From contig NC_014378.1 of NCBI RefSeq assembly GCF_000144695.1, positions 1,491,833 through 1,555,832 of the forward strand: a stretch of 64,000 nucleotides of DNA, in the 5' to 3' direction. The notes beneath the pieces are model-generated. The model was not told where the DNA came from and searched no databases. It was given only the letters and a program-made list of their open reading frames with translations. This document shows positions 44,300-53,905 of this stretch, in pieces (position 1 is the first letter of the stretch; each line of letters begins with the position of its first letter). This DNA comes from Acetohalobium arabaticum DSM 5501. GTDB lineage: Bacteria > Bacillota > Halanaerobiia > Halobacteroidales > Acetohalobiaceae. Position numbers and translations under genes: made by a program.

Positions 44300-45646
44300 T
44301 CAAACCCTTTTCTTTAACTTAGCAATGAAGAATCCCTCATTGGTCTGCCAGGTAGGCAGTAGCTGAATACTGCCCTCTAAAATAAACTCAGAACTGATCC
44401 CCAGCTTATCAGCCCAGCTACTTAAATCGACTAACTCAAAGTCTGAATTCTGGGCTAAAAATTTATTTATTACTTCTAAATTTTCTTGGTGGGTAATAGT
44501 ACAGGTACTATAAACCAATTCTCCTTTCGGCTTTAAGAATCTACCGGCATTATTTAAAAGCTCAAGCTGCAGTTCAGCTAATGAGTCAATATCCTGAGGC
44601 TTCTTCTGCCATTTGATCTCCGGCTTTTTAGCTATCATCCCTAGCCCAGAACAGGGAGCATCAACCAAAATTCTATCAAATTTTTTCTCAAACTTCAGAC
44701 TGCGGCCGTCGCCAGCCCGAGTTCTGACGATTCGAATACCTAACCGGTTACAGTTTCTTTCAATCAGCTCCAGCTTATCCTCATGTAAATCATTGGCTAC
44801 TATCTCCCCCTGATTAGCCATCAATTCAGCCAAATGAGTCGTCTTACCGCCAGGGGCACTACATAGATCTAAAACTATATCTTTAGGCTGCGGGTTCATA
44901 ATATGTCCCGCTATAATAGAAGCCAGACCCTGAATCTGAAAGTATCCAGCTGTAAAGGAATTCGATTGGAAGAGAGAAGAAGAATTAGTAACTCTAAAGG
45001 CTTGAGGAATCTCAGAAATAGCTTCTGTTTCTATCCCTACCGAAGCCAGATCTGCCTGTAATTCTTCTGCTGTTACTTTAAGCCGGTTCTGCCTAATAAT
45101 CTTGCTGGGTATTTGATTGAATGCAGAACAGATATCAACTGTCAATTCTACTCCATATCTTTTAACCCAGGTTTCTACCATCCATTGAGGAAAAGAATAT
45201 TTGTATCTAATATGCTGTACAGGATTGCTCTTTAATTGAGGAAATTCAATTTCATCCAAACTGCGGAGAATACTACGTAAAATCCCATTCACAAAGCCGG
45301 CTGCACCGCTATGCTGATAATCTTTAGCCAGTTCCACTGTTTCATTACAGGCTACAGCATCAGGAATGCTGTCCAAAAACCGAATCTGATACAGCCCTAA
45401 CCGTAATATATTCCGCGTCCACTTATCCATCTTATTTACTCTTCGATCTGCAAACTGATTCAGAATCCAGTCCAGATGATTACGCATCCTCAAGCTACCA
45501 TAGATTAACTCAGTAGCCAATCCCCTATCCTGGTCCGCTAGATTATACTTTTTGAAGAGATGATTCAATATTAAATTCGAATAGGCTCCTTCTTCATTAA
45601 CACGGTATACCGCTTCTACAGCAGTCTGACGTCCATTCTTGGTCAC
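44300..45646 (-). CDS. rsmB: 16S rRNA (cytosine967-C5)-methyltransferase
   Basis: 448 aa. An N-terminal NusB-like domain (RQTAVEAVYRVNEEGAYSNLIL) is followed by a SAM methyltransferase with DLCSAPGGKTTHLAELM, VDAPCSGLGMI and STCTITHQEN (catalytic cysteines). The GTG at 45646 is chosen because TTGGAGG stands eight bases upstream; a TTG at 45664 overlaps that site. Confidence 0.95.
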   Translation of the reverse strand: MTKNGRQTAVEAVYRVNEEGAYSNLILNHLFKKYNLADQDRGLATELIYGSLRMRNHLDWILNQFADRRVNKMDKWTRNILRLGLYQIRFLDSIPDAVACNETVELAKDYQHSGAAGFVNGILRSILRSLDEIEFPQLKSNPVQHIRYKYSFPQWMVETWVKRYGVELTVDICSAFNQIPSKIIRQNRLKVTAEELQADLASVGIETEAISEIPQAFRVTNSSSLFQSNSFTAGYFQIQGLASIIAGHIMNPQPKDIVLDLCSAPGGKTTHLAELMANQGEIVANDLHEDKLELIERNCNRLGIRIVRTRAGDGRSLKFEKKFDRILVDAPCSGLGMIAKKPEIKWQKKPQDIDSLAELQLELLNNAGRFLKPKGELVYSTCTITHQENLEVINKFLAQNSDFELVDLSSWADKLGISSEFILEGSIQLLPTWQTNEGFFIAKLKKRV

Positions 45647-45660
45647 TATTTTACCTCCAA

Positions 45661-46347
45661 TCAATAAACCTCTAATCTATCTGTTTTAACGAATAATTTC
45701 TGCGGCTGATTGCTAAGACTGATGCCAAAGAAATTATTAAACTCAGCTTCAGACCTAATCTCTTTAATCACCATACCCTCTACATCGGTCGAAGTAGTCA
45801 AGAATCTCTGAGTATACCTACCTACAATAGGCCCTAACAGCCTAGAACAGACAACAGCAACCAGTACATATAGAATAGTAAAATGTCCAGTTGATAATAA
45901 TAAACCAAAAAAGATTAAAGCCGATAAAAGATTACCAACCATTAAACTGGTACCACATCTATCATGAATAACTAAGCCCTGCTCTCCAGCCTTCAGTCTC
46001 TGCAGCCCTTCCTGGGCTGCTTGCTGTAACACTACAGGATTGATAATTCCCTGAATCAAGAAACCATCCTCTCGGGCCAAACCGGACAGCTGCTGGTGAC
46101 CGTATGATTCTTCTAACACATTAATGGTAGCATGTTCTAGAGCATGATTCCTCCTTAATTTAGGATTCACAGCAATCTTGATAATCTGTCCAGGAGCAGT
46201 CAGTAGAATAATTAATGAATCAAAGGTAAACTTGAAAGGAATAAATAGAACCAACAACATCATTAAGAAACCAACAGGAATTAATAATGACGGAAACAGT
46301 ACTACAATTAATAATATAATAAATAGCAGCGGCATATTAATTATCAT
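45661..46347 (-). CDS. DUF6391 membrane protein
   Basis: 228 aa. Two N-terminal transmembrane helices (residues about 5-50) precede LRRNHALEHATINVLEESYG, the recognisable DUF6391 motif. A soluble segment, two further hydrophobic helices and a short C-terminal tail follow. The HALEHAT motif with Glu and His could bind metal, but no function is known. It starts inside the end of yugP (11-bp overlap) and lies in the fmt/rsmB run. Confidence 0.7.
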   Translation of the reverse strand: MIINMPLLFIILLIVVLFPSLLIPVGFLMMLLVLFIPFKFTFDSLIILLTAPGQIIKIAVNPKLRRNHALEHATINVLEESYGHQQLSGLAREDGFLIQGIINPVVLQQAAQEGLQRLKAGEQGLVIHDRCGTSLMVGNLLSALIFFGLLLSTGHFTILYVLVAVVCSRLLGPIVGRYTQRFLTTSTDVEGMVIKEIRSEAEFNNFFGISLSNQPQKLFVKTDRLEVY

Positions 46348-47038
46348 CCAGCATACTAGCCATCATCAGCAACCGCAGCATATGGCCTATAGAAACTAAG
46401 ACGGCTGCTACATAGGTCAAAGCAGCTGCATTCAATACCTTCTTAGTCGATTTTACCTCATCACTAGCCAGGTAATTACCATTCCGCAGAAATTCAATAG
46501 CCCGAGTACTGGCATTAAACTCTACCGGCAGCGTTACAATCTGAAATAAAACAGCTCCCGCAAAAATAACCAGTCCTAACTGGACTAAAAATTGTGACCT
46601 AAAGAAGAAGAAGCCAAATATTCCTAGCGGCAGCCCTAATTTAGAACCAAAATTAGCTGCCGGCAGTAAAGTGTGACGAATATTCAACGGCAGATATTCT
46701 ACAGCATGCTGTACAGCATGACCGGTTTCATGGGCTGCTACTCCTAGAGAAGCCAATGATCTCCCATTATATACTTCTGACGATAAGCGAACTGTTTTAC
46801 TGCGGGGATCATAGTGATCATTTAAACTTCCACTGCCCTTTGCTCTTTCTACTGTTACATCTCGAATACCTTTCTGCTGTAGAATATCCCGAGCTACTTC
46901 TGCTCCAGTATAGCCTTTGCTAGCTGCTACATTTAGATATTTATTGAAAGTGCTCTTTACTTTATATTGGGCATACATTGAAATCAGTAACGCCGGTATC
47001 AGAATAAAAAATGTCGGATCAAAAAACGGAAAAAACAT
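46337..47038 (-). CDS. yugP: YugP-family zinc metallopeptidase
   Basis: 233 aa membrane metallopeptidase. An N-terminal transmembrane helix is followed by GYTGAEVARDILQQKGI and the zinc motif HETGHAVQH (His103, Glu104, His107). Further helices and PVEFNASTRAIEFLRNG complete the fold. Family members occur in this genomic position in many clostridia; the substrate is unknown. GGAGGGGG precedes the ATG. Confidence 0.88.
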   Translation of the reverse strand: MFFPFFDPTFFILIPALLISMYAQYKVKSTFNKYLNVAASKGYTGAEVARDILQQKGIRDVTVERAKGSGSLNDHYDPRSKTVRLSSEVYNGRSLASLGVAAHETGHAVQHAVEYLPLNIRHTLLPAANFGSKLGLPLGIFGFFFFRSQFLVQLGLVIFAGAVLFQIVTLPVEFNASTRAIEFLRNGNYLASDEVKSTKKVLNAAALTYVAAVLVSIGHMLRLLMMASMLDDN

Positions 47039-47052
47039 ATTAACCCCCTCCT

Positions 47053-47826
47053 TTATAATAGTTTATTAATAGCTTTTTCTAACTTTTCGATCTCAACCAA
47101 AGTATTAATACAGGGGCCTTCCGGCCGAATATTAACCACTCCGATCACCGGCAGCGGATAAGTATCCTGAATTCCGCTGGTTAAGTCCCGTTCACAAGCC
47201 ACAGCAATAATAGCTCTAGGCTGCACCTCTTTGATTATCCTTCGGGCTAGAGTCCCGCCGGTTGCCACCGCTACCTTAATACCATACTTATCCCTTAACT
47301 GAAGTATATCATCTACTGGACACCGACCGCACCTACGGCAGTTATCGAGATCATTGGTTATTCTATACTCACAGTCTACCTGTTGGATACAGTGCGGCAG
47401 TAACATTAGAATATTTTCCGGAGCAACCTCCAGCCTATTCGGTTTAACTAACTGATTATTAACCCGAATAAAAGAATTCTTGATTTCTAATCTGTCAAAC
47501 CCCAATATCTTACCCAGATAAATAACTAAAGGGAATAAATAAGAAATCACAATTCTAATCGGTCCATAAAAGAAGGAAACCGGCTCATTCTTCCGCAGAA
47601 TAATTAAAATACCGACTATTCCCAAAACAACAATTAAGCTAAATAAAGTAATTATTATTCCAACAACTAATAGAATAATCCGACTAATATGATTAAAATT
47701 AGTTAGATTTAAATACCAGATCCCACTTACTATAATTCCCAGAATCATCACTGATAATACCAGTAGACTCAAAAACAATTTTCGATCTCTGGTATTTTCT
47801 TCATTCTGCTGCATCTTAATCTTCAT
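47053..47826 (-). CDS. DUF116 domain protein
   Basis: 257 aa. Two or three N-terminal transmembrane helices (residues about 18-110) precede the DUF116 domain. Its cysteine-rich motif is LPHCIQQVDCEYRITNDLDN followed by CRRCGRCPVDDILQLRDKYG, with VATGGTLARRII and IAVACERDLTSGI later. The cysteine set suggests an iron-sulfur or zinc site. Its start overlaps the fmt stop. Function is not established; conserved linkage to fmt/def suggests a link to translation or the envelope. Confidence 0.82.
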   Translation of the reverse strand: MKIKMQQNEENTRDRKLFLSLLVLSVMILGIIVSGIWYLNLTNFNHISRIILLVVGIIITLFSLIVVLGIVGILIILRKNEPVSFFYGPIRIVISYLFPLVIYLGKILGFDRLEIKNSFIRVNNQLVKPNRLEVAPENILMLLPHCIQQVDCEYRITNDLDNCRRCGRCPVDDILQLRDKYGIKVAVATGGTLARRIIKEVQPRAIIAVACERDLTSGIQDTYPLPVIGVVNIRPEGPCINTLVEIEKLEKAINKLL

Positions 47827-48781
47827 TCTGATCCTGGTCAGTAGCTAATAAAGTTCCCTCTTGTAGATCATAGCCCCTAAGGAAGTCATTAGCCGACATA
47901 CGCTGTTTATTCTCCGGCTGAACCTCATTAATCAACAGTTGACCTTCACCGCTTTGAACTATAAAACCGGATTCTGCTTCAATATCGACTACTGTTCCAG
48001 GAATTACAGAAGGTTTGGTTTTCGAATCATAGATCTTACTGCCCCAGACTTTAAGTCTATTATCATTATAGAAAGTATAGGCACCTGGCCAGGGATTCAT
48101 ACCCCGAATTAAGTTCTTGATCTCATAAGCACTTGCCGTCCAATCAATCCGCCCTTCTTCCTTATTAATCTTTTGAGCATAGGTAGCCTTTCTATCATCC
48201 TGCGGAATTCGTTCAGCCTCTCCGGATTTAATTAACTCCAGAGTTTCAATCAAAACATCAGCACCTAAAACAGCTAATCTATCATGTAATTGGCCGACAG
48301 TCTCTTCAGAAGTTATCTCAACTTCTTCTTGTAAGATCATATCACCGGTATCCAGTCCTTCTTCCATATATATTGTAGTAATCCCTGTCTTCTCTTCACC
48401 ATTAATGAGCACTCGATGAAGAGGACCAGAACCTCGGTACTTAGGAAGTAGCGAAGCATGAACATTGATACATCCTAATTTAGGCAGCTCAAGAATCTCG
48501 TTATCCAAAACTTGGCCGTAGGCAATTACTACAATTACATCAGGATTTAATTCTTTAAGTTTAGCCACTGAATCAGAACTGTTGATATCTTCAGGCTGTA
48601 ACAGAGTTAAATCCTCTTTTAGAGCTTCTTTTTTAACTGGCGATGGGTGCAGCTTCTGTCCTCTACCCCTAGGCCGGTCAGGCTGGGTAACAACTCCTAT
48701 TAGATCAGTAAACTCTTCTTTAATTAATCGTTTAAGTGTAGGTACTGCAAAATCAGGAGTTCCCATAAATATAACATCCAT
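47816..48781 (-). CDS. fmt: Methionyl-tRNA formyltransferase
   Basis: 321 aa. FMGTPDFAVPTLKRL opens the protein. The formyl-transfer site region INVHASLLPKYRGSGPLHRV and the GLDTGDM loop are intact, and a C-terminal OB-fold domain is present. It formylates initiator Met-tRNA. Paired with def, which is co-directional 30 bp upstream. Confidence 0.97.
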   Translation of the reverse strand: MDVIFMGTPDFAVPTLKRLIKEEFTDLIGVVTQPDRPRGRGQKLHPSPVKKEALKEDLTLLQPEDINSSDSVAKLKELNPDVIVVIAYGQVLDNEILELPKLGCINVHASLLPKYRGSGPLHRVLINGEEKTGITTIYMEEGLDTGDMILQEEVEITSEETVGQLHDRLAVLGADVLIETLELIKSGEAERIPQDDRKATYAQKINKEEGRIDWTASAYEIKNLIRGMNPWPGAYTFYNDNRLKVWGSKIYDSKTKPSVIPGTVVDIEAESGFIVQSGEGQLLINEVQPENKQRMSANDFLRGYDLQEGTLLATDQDQNED

Positions 48782-48811
48782 AAAATAGCTCCTCCTTTAT
48801 ATTTACCATGA

Positions 48812-49249
48812 CTATTCTACTTTATCAACAAATAAAATCCCCTCTAGATGGTCAATCTCATGCTGCAAAACTCTGGCCAATAAGCCTTCAGCTTCAATCT
48901 CTACTTCTCTACCGTCACTATCTAACGCATCAACCACTACTCTAGCTGCTCGCTCAACATTACCATTTTCATTTGGAATACTCAAACATCCTTCCTCATC
49001 TATTTCAGAACCTGAACTCTCCACAATTTCAGGATTAATTAAAGCCAAAGGACCCTCTCCAACATCAACAACAATAACCCTTTTCGAAATTCCAATCTGC
49101 GGTGCTGCTAGACCAACACCTGAAGCATCATACATAGTATCCTGCATATTCTTGATTAATCCTTCTGTTTTTTCAGTAACCTCATCAACAGGCTTAGCCT
49201 CAGTCCGCAGAACTGGATCTCCAATCGTTCTAATCGATAATACTGCCAT
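48812..49249 (-). CDS. def: Peptide deformylase
   Basis: 145 aa. All three motifs are present: [18 protein letters not shown] (EGCLS) and [12 protein letters not shown] (HEIDH), giving the Cys-His-His metal site. It removes the N-formyl group from new proteins. It sits between priA and fmt. Confidence 0.98.
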   Translation of the reverse strand: MAVLSIRTIGDPVLRTEAKPVDEVTEKTEGLIKNMQDTMYDASGVGLAAPQIGISKRVIVVDVGEGPLALINPEIVESSGSEIDEEGCLSIPNENGNVERAARVVVDALDSDGREVEIEAEGLLARVLQHEIDHLEGILFVDKVE

Positions 49250-49291
49250 TTTAAACTCCTCCTTAACTGCTACTATATTATTATTTATCTA

Positions 49292-51535
49292 TTATAACAT
49301 TTTTATTGGATCAACATCAACACTAATTACAGTACTCTCTAAATTAACAGTCTTCTTTAAAGCCTCCAGACTGTAGCTATTTAGCTTTCTCATCATATCC
49401 AAATCTCTGCCTTTAAGAATCATCTGCCATCTATACTTGCCCCTTAATTTAGCCAATGGTGCCGGAATAGGTCCTAACAGTTCAACATTTAATTCCCTAT
49501 CTCTAATCTGTTGGTTAAGTATTCCTCCTAGCTGATTGGCTACTTTGCTGACTTTAACCTCCTTCTCATGCTTGATAATCAGATTAATCAGATGAGTGAA
49601 GGGAGGATAATCCAATTCTTTTCTAGCCTCTATTTCCTGTTGATAGAAGGTTTCATAATCATGTTCTTTAGCTAATTGAATACTATAATGATCCGGATCG
49701 TAAGTCTGAACAACTACCTCCCCTACTATATCCCCCCGACCAGTCCGTCCGGCTACCTGAGTTAACAGCTGAAAGGTATGTTCGGCTGCTCTAAAATCCG
49801 GAAAATTCAAAGCAGTATCAGCTGTAATCACCCCAACTAAAGTAATATTAGGAAAATCATGTCCTTTAGCAATCATCTGCGTTCCCAGTAGAATATCAGC
49901 CTCATTATTTCTAAATCTATCCAGCATTCGCTGATGGGCCCCTTTGCGAGTAGTAGTATCTACATCCATTCTCAGCACCCGGGCAGTCGGAAACTCCTCT
50001 ATAATTGCCTGTTCTACTTTCTGAGTTCCAGCTCCAAAGTACTTAATATATCGGCTTTCACACTCAGGACAGATGTCAGGGACCTTCCTTTGATAATCAC
50101 AATAATGACAGCGCAGAAGCGTTTTATCAGCATGATAAGTAAGAGATACATCACAGTTAGGACACTCCAGTACAAAACCGCATTCGCGGCAGAGAACAAA
50201 GGTAGAGAATCCACGCCGATTCAAAAAGAGAATAATCTGTTCATTCTTAGCCAGTCTATCCTCAATAGCAGCAGTTAACCTTCTACTGAAGATGCTTCTG
50301 TGTCCTGCTTCCAACTCTTCCCTCATATCGATTACTTCTACCGGCGGCAGCGGCCTATTATCTATTCTATTCTCCAGGCTTACAGATTGATAATTTCCCT
50401 GCTGTACCTGATAATAACTCTCCAAAGCCGGAGTTGCTGTCCCTAGAACCGTTACTGCTCCGGTCAGTTCTGCCCGTTTGTTTGCTACCTTTCGGGCCTG
50501 ATATTTAGGATGGTCCCCCTGTTTATAGGACGTCTCATGCTCTTCATCGATAATTATTAAACCTAGATTACTGAAAGGAGCAAAAATAGCAGACCGGGCT
50601 CCAACCACTACTTTAGCTTCTCCCCGCTTCATTCTCAGCCACTCATCATACCGTTCTCCATTAGAAAGATGGCTATGATAGATAGCAATCTGATCGCCAA
50701 ATCTACTCTTAAACCGCTTTACTGTCTGAGGAGTTAAAGAAATCTCAGGCACTAATACAATTGCATCCTGACCATCATCTATTACTTGGGCAATAGCCTG
50801 TAGATAAACTTCTGTCTTACCACTACCTGTCACTCCCTTAAGGAGTAAGGTCCCACTTTCCGGTGCTTCCCTTAAATTTTCAATCTGATTTAAAGCTTTT
50901 TGCTGTTCAGTAGTTAAAGAGAAAGGAGTTGTAGGTTCAAAATCTATATCTGCTACCGGGTCTCTTCTAACTTCCATCTCTTCATATCTAATTAAATCCT
51001 TCTCATATAATCTCCGGACTGTACCGGAAGTAGTATTCACTTTTTCAGCTAAAGCAGTCGATGTTAAATCCTGATCTTGATTCTCAATCAAGTATTCTAG
51101 AACCTCTCGCTGCTTATAAGCCCGTTTACTTAACTTAGCAAGCTCTTGCTTTATCTCAGGTACAGAATAATTTAATCTAACAATCCTTTCTGTCTTCTGT
51201 GTTATGTCTCCAGATGGAATCACAGATTTTAAAACTGTAATTAAGTAAGTCTGGTAATAATCAGCAATCCACTTAGCCAACCTTAAAAGTTCTCTGTCAA
51301 ATAACTGTAGTGAACTCTTTAGTTTAATTATTTCCTTTAGCTTTGTTGAATCAGACTCGACCTCTTCCTTTAATTCTATAACATAACCAGAAAGCTGTCG
51401 ATGGCCAAAAGGTACTTTTACTTGGTATCCGATCTCAATTTCTTCTCTTAATTGATCGGGAATAAGATACGTAAAAGGTTTATCTACTTCATTAATAGGT
51501 AAATCTACAATTACTTCTGCATATCTAAACTCCAT
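49292..51535 (-). CDS. priA: Primosomal protein N' (replication restart helicase)
   Basis: 747 aa. N-terminal DNA-binding domain (YAEVIVDLPINEVDKPFTYLIP), then the helicase core GVTGSGKTEVYLQ, DEEHETSYKQGD and GTATPALES. The zinc-binding insert holds eight cysteines (CRECGFVLECPNC and CHYCDYQRKVPDICPEC), followed by TQVAGRTGRGD. It reloads the replisome at stalled forks. The ATG at 51535 has TGGAGG seven bases ahead; nine upstream codons (to 51562) are probably untranslated. First gene of the def/fmt/rsmB run. Confidence 0.96.
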   Translation of the reverse strand: MEFRYAEVIVDLPINEVDKPFTYLIPDQLREEIEIGYQVKVPFGHRQLSGYVIELKEEVESDSTKLKEIIKLKSSLQLFDRELLRLAKWIADYYQTYLITVLKSVIPSGDITQKTERIVRLNYSVPEIKQELAKLSKRAYKQREVLEYLIENQDQDLTSTALAEKVNTTSGTVRRLYEKDLIRYEEMEVRRDPVADIDFEPTTPFSLTTEQQKALNQIENLREAPESGTLLLKGVTGSGKTEVYLQAIAQVIDDGQDAIVLVPEISLTPQTVKRFKSRFGDQIAIYHSHLSNGERYDEWLRMKRGEAKVVVGARSAIFAPFSNLGLIIIDEEHETSYKQGDHPKYQARKVANKRAELTGAVTVLGTATPALESYYQVQQGNYQSVSLENRIDNRPLPPVEVIDMREELEAGHRSIFSRRLTAAIEDRLAKNEQIILFLNRRGFSTFVLCRECGFVLECPNCDVSLTYHADKTLLRCHYCDYQRKVPDICPECESRYIKYFGAGTQKVEQAIIEEFPTARVLRMDVDTTTRKGAHQRMLDRFRNNEADILLGTQMIAKGHDFPNITLVGVITADTALNFPDFRAAEHTFQLLTQVAGRTGRGDIVGEVVVQTYDPDHYSIQLAKEHDYETFYQQEIEARKELDYPPFTHLINLIIKHEKEVKVSKVANQLGGILNQQIRDRELNVELLGPIPAPLAKLRGKYRWQMILKGRDLDMMRKLNSYSLEALKKTVNLESTVISVDVDPIKML

Positions 51536-51625
51536 AATCCTGCCTCCAGATCCTCTTGCCATAACTAATTCTTACCACTATTATTATTCAAGACCTAGCT
51601 GAATATTCCTTTAAAAAATATAAAA

Positions 51626-51649
51626 GGACTAGACATTTCTGTCCAGCCC
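51626..51649 (-). terminator. Terminator after metK
   Basis: CTGGAC/GTCTAG stem extended by flanking GG/CC, followed on minus by TTTTATATTTTTT. Confidence 0.7.
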
Positions 51650-51662
51650 TCAACTTTCATTT

Positions 51663-52850
51663 TTATAATCCTGCCTCGTCCCGTAAAAGATCAGCCTTAT
51701 CTGTCCGCTCCCACGGCAGTTCTAAATCATTTCGGCCAAGGTGACCGTAGGCAGCTACCTGATTATAGATAGGTCTCCTTAAATTCAGTTCTTCAATAAT
51801 CCTACTGGGACGTAAATCAAAGTACTCTGTAATCAACTCTTCCAAAGCCTCTTCTTCAATATTAGCCGTACCAAAGGTATCCACCATGATTGAAACTGGT
51901 GAAGCCACTCCAATAGCATAAGACAGCTGAACCTCACATCTATCAGCCAGTCCTGCTGCTACTACATTCTTGGCCACATAACGGGCGGCATAAGTAGCAG
52001 ATCTATCAACTTTTGTCGGATCTTTACCGGAAAAAGCCCCACCGCCGTGGCGAGCTGTACCACCGTAGGTATCAACAATTATCTTACGTCCGGTCAAACC
52101 AGCATCACCATGGGGGCCGCCGATAACAAATCTTCCGGTTGGATTTACTAAGTATTCTGTCTTATCATCCAGCATTTCTTCGTCAATAACCGGTTTAATC
52201 ACTTCAGAAATAATATCTTCTTTAATCTGATCCAGAGATACATCCGGACCGTGCTGAGTAGAAACTACTACCGTATCCACTCTCACAGGCTTGTCCTCTT
52301 CATACTCAACAGTAACCTGTGTTTTACCATCAGGACGCAGATAAGATAACAGATTATCCTTTCTTACTTTAGCCAGCCTTCTAGCAAGTTTATGGGATAG
52401 AACAATCGGCAGCGGCATTAACTCTTCAGTTTCATTAGTAGCATAGCCAAACATCAATCCCTGGTCACCGGCTCCAAGCTCCTGGTCACCAGTGCTGCCT
52501 TCTTTAGCCTCTAGAGCCTCATCTACTCCCATAGCAATATCCGGCGACTGTTCATCAATAGATGTTAAGACAGCACAGGTCTCTCCATCAAAGCCGAATT
52601 TAGCCCGGGTATAGCCAATCTCCTTAACAGTCTCTCTAGCAATCTGCGAAATATCAACATAACAATCGGTAGAAATCTCACCGGAAACCAAGACCATTCC
52701 AGTTGTTACTAATGTTTCACAGGCAACTCTCCCCTGCGGGTCCTGGCTTAAAATAGCATCCAACACAGCATCAGAAATCTGATCAGCAACCTTATCCGGA
52801 TGTCCTTCAGTTACTGATTCCGATGTAAATAAGTAATTTTTATTAGCCAT
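51663..52850 (-). CDS. metK: S-adenosylmethionine synthetase
   Basis: 395 aa. Signatures are [35 protein letters not shown], the P-loop-like [21 protein letters not shown] and [15 protein letters not shown]. It makes SAM from methionine and ATP. The ATG at 52850 with GAGGTGA upstream is the true start. The frame is open further upstream to 52946, but that stretch is the SAM riboswitch. Regulated by that riboswitch. Confidence 0.97.
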   Translation of the reverse strand: MANKNYLFTSESVTEGHPDKVADQISDAVLDAILSQDPQGRVACETLVTTGMVLVSGEISTDCYVDISQIARETVKEIGYTRAKFGFDGETCAVLTSIDEQSPDIAMGVDEALEAKEGSTGDQELGAGDQGLMFGYATNETEELMPLPIVLSHKLARRLAKVRKDNLLSYLRPDGKTQVTVEYEEDKPVRVDTVVVSTQHGPDVSLDQIKEDIISEVIKPVIDEEMLDDKTEYLVNPTGRFVIGGPHGDAGLTGRKIIVDTYGGTARHGGGAFSGKDPTKVDRSATYAARYVAKNVVAAGLADRCEVQLSYAIGVASPVSIMVDTFGTANIEEEALEELITEYFDLRPSRIIEELNLRRPIYNQVAAYGHLGRNDLELPWERTDKADLLRDEAGL

Positions 52851-52873
52851 TATATCACCTCTTAAAATAAAAA

Positions 52874-52894
52874 ATCCCCTCCCGAAGGAGAGAT
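52874..52894 (-). terminator. Terminator of the SAM-I riboswitch
   Basis: The stem ATCTCTCC/GGAGGGGAT closed by a TTCG loop is followed by TTTTTTATTTT on minus. It lies between the aptamer and the metK ribosome-binding site. Confidence 0.85.
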
Positions 52895-52911
52895 GCTTAA
52901 TCAATACGTTC

Positions 52912-53001
52912 TCAATGCCACCACATCTCCTAGGAATTAGCACCATGCAGGTTGCTGGTTGCCGGGCTTCATCGGGCCTGTCCCTCCGCCGCTCTTGATG
53001 C
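52912..53001 (-). promoter_or_regulatory. SAM-I (S-box) riboswitch controlling metK
   Basis: On minus the conserved blocks are ATCAAGAGCGGCGGAGGGAC, GGCCCGATGAAGCCCGGCAA, CCAGCAACCTGCATGGTGCT and AATTCC, which match the S-box core (AGAG, GA-GAA/CCGGCAACC, GGTGCTAA-TCC). SAM binding should favour the downstream terminator. Confidence 0.95.
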
Positions 53002-53031
53002 AGTATTTACAACCACATAAATACACTTAAT

Positions 53032-53060
53032 ATGTTAACATATCCAGAATTAATTGTCAA
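53032..53060 (-). promoter_or_regulatory. Promoter of metK leader
   Basis: Consensus TTGACA, a 17-bp spacer and TAACAT; transcription would begin about 25 nt upstream of the S-box. Confidence 0.7.
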
Positions 53061-53091
53061 TTAATATTTATCCAAAGTAACCGATTTTTCC

Positions 53092-53889
53092 TTATTGGGC
53101 TAACAACATCCGGTCATTCGTCAATTCTTTTCCCTGGGCTTGAGCAAATTTATCCAATAGCTCCTCTACTGTCATATGGCTGCGAGCCGAGCCTTTAATA
53201 TCCAAAACTATCTCTCCAGTATCCATCATAATAGTTCTAGTTCCCATATCCAGAGCTTGAGTTAAATCATGGGTTACCATCAGTACTGTCAGATTATGCT
53301 TACCTACTATCTTATTAGTTAAATCAATAACCTGTTCTGCTGTTTTAGGATCTAAAGCAGCAGTATGTTCATCTAAAAGCAGCACCTTCGGCTTAGCTAT
53401 CGTGGCCATAAGCAGCGTTAAAGACTGACGCTGGCCGCCGGATAAGAGACCGACTTTATCAGTTAATCTATCTTCTAAGCCTAATCCTAATAGGCTTAAA
53501 TATTCTTTAAACTCATCTCTTCTTTCACTATCCACTCCGATACTTAGCCCCCGTCTTTTACCGCGGTCCGCTGCCATAGCTAAATTCTCCTCAATCGACA
53601 TAGAAGCAGCAGTTCCTTCAAGAGGATCCTGAAAAACGCGACCGATTAAACCGGCCCGTTTATAATCAGGTTCACCAGTCAGTTCAATTCCGTTTACCTC
53701 AATACTGCCTTTATTAATCGGAAAAGTACCGGCAATTGAATTTAGCAATGTAGACTTACCAGCTCCGTTACTGCCGATAACCGTTACAAACTCCCCGGCA
53801 TCCAGCTCCAAATCTACATCCCTGAGAGCTATATTCTCATTAACTGTTCCCTGACCAAATACTTTGCGTACTCCACTTACCTTTAACAT
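53092..53889 (-). CDS. ABC transporter ATP-binding protein (TrpZ-like)
   Basis: 265 aa ATPase with Walker A GSNGAGKSTLLN, signature LSGGQRQSLTLLM and Walker B VLLLDEHTAALDP; EDPLEGTAASMSIEENLAMA (read QDPLEGT...) is typical of the branched family that pairs with PF04392-type binding proteins. The ATG at 53889 has AAGGGAG eight bases ahead. Last gene of a binding protein-permease-ATPase operon. Systems of this type include tryptophan importers (TrpXYZ); the substrate here is not proven. Confidence 0.9.
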   Translation of the reverse strand: MLKVSGVRKVFGQGTVNENIALRDVDLELDAGEFVTVIGSNGAGKSTLLNSIAGTFPINKGSIEVNGIELTGEPDYKRAGLIGRVFQDPLEGTAASMSIEENLAMAADRGKRRGLSIGVDSERRDEFKEYLSLLGLGLEDRLTDKVGLLSGGQRQSLTLLMATIAKPKVLLLDEHTAALDPKTAEQVIDLTNKIVGKHNLTVLMVTHDLTQALDMGTRTIMMDTGEIVLDIKGSARSHMTVEELLDKFAQAQGKELTNDRMLLAQ

Positions 53890-53905
53890 AATGCCCACTC
53901 CCTTA

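Noticed and set aside
52851-52946. N-terminal extension of MetK from an upstream in-frame start
   Set aside because: The extra codons fall in the SAM-I riboswitch and terminator region, and a good ribosome-binding site stands before the ATG at 52850.
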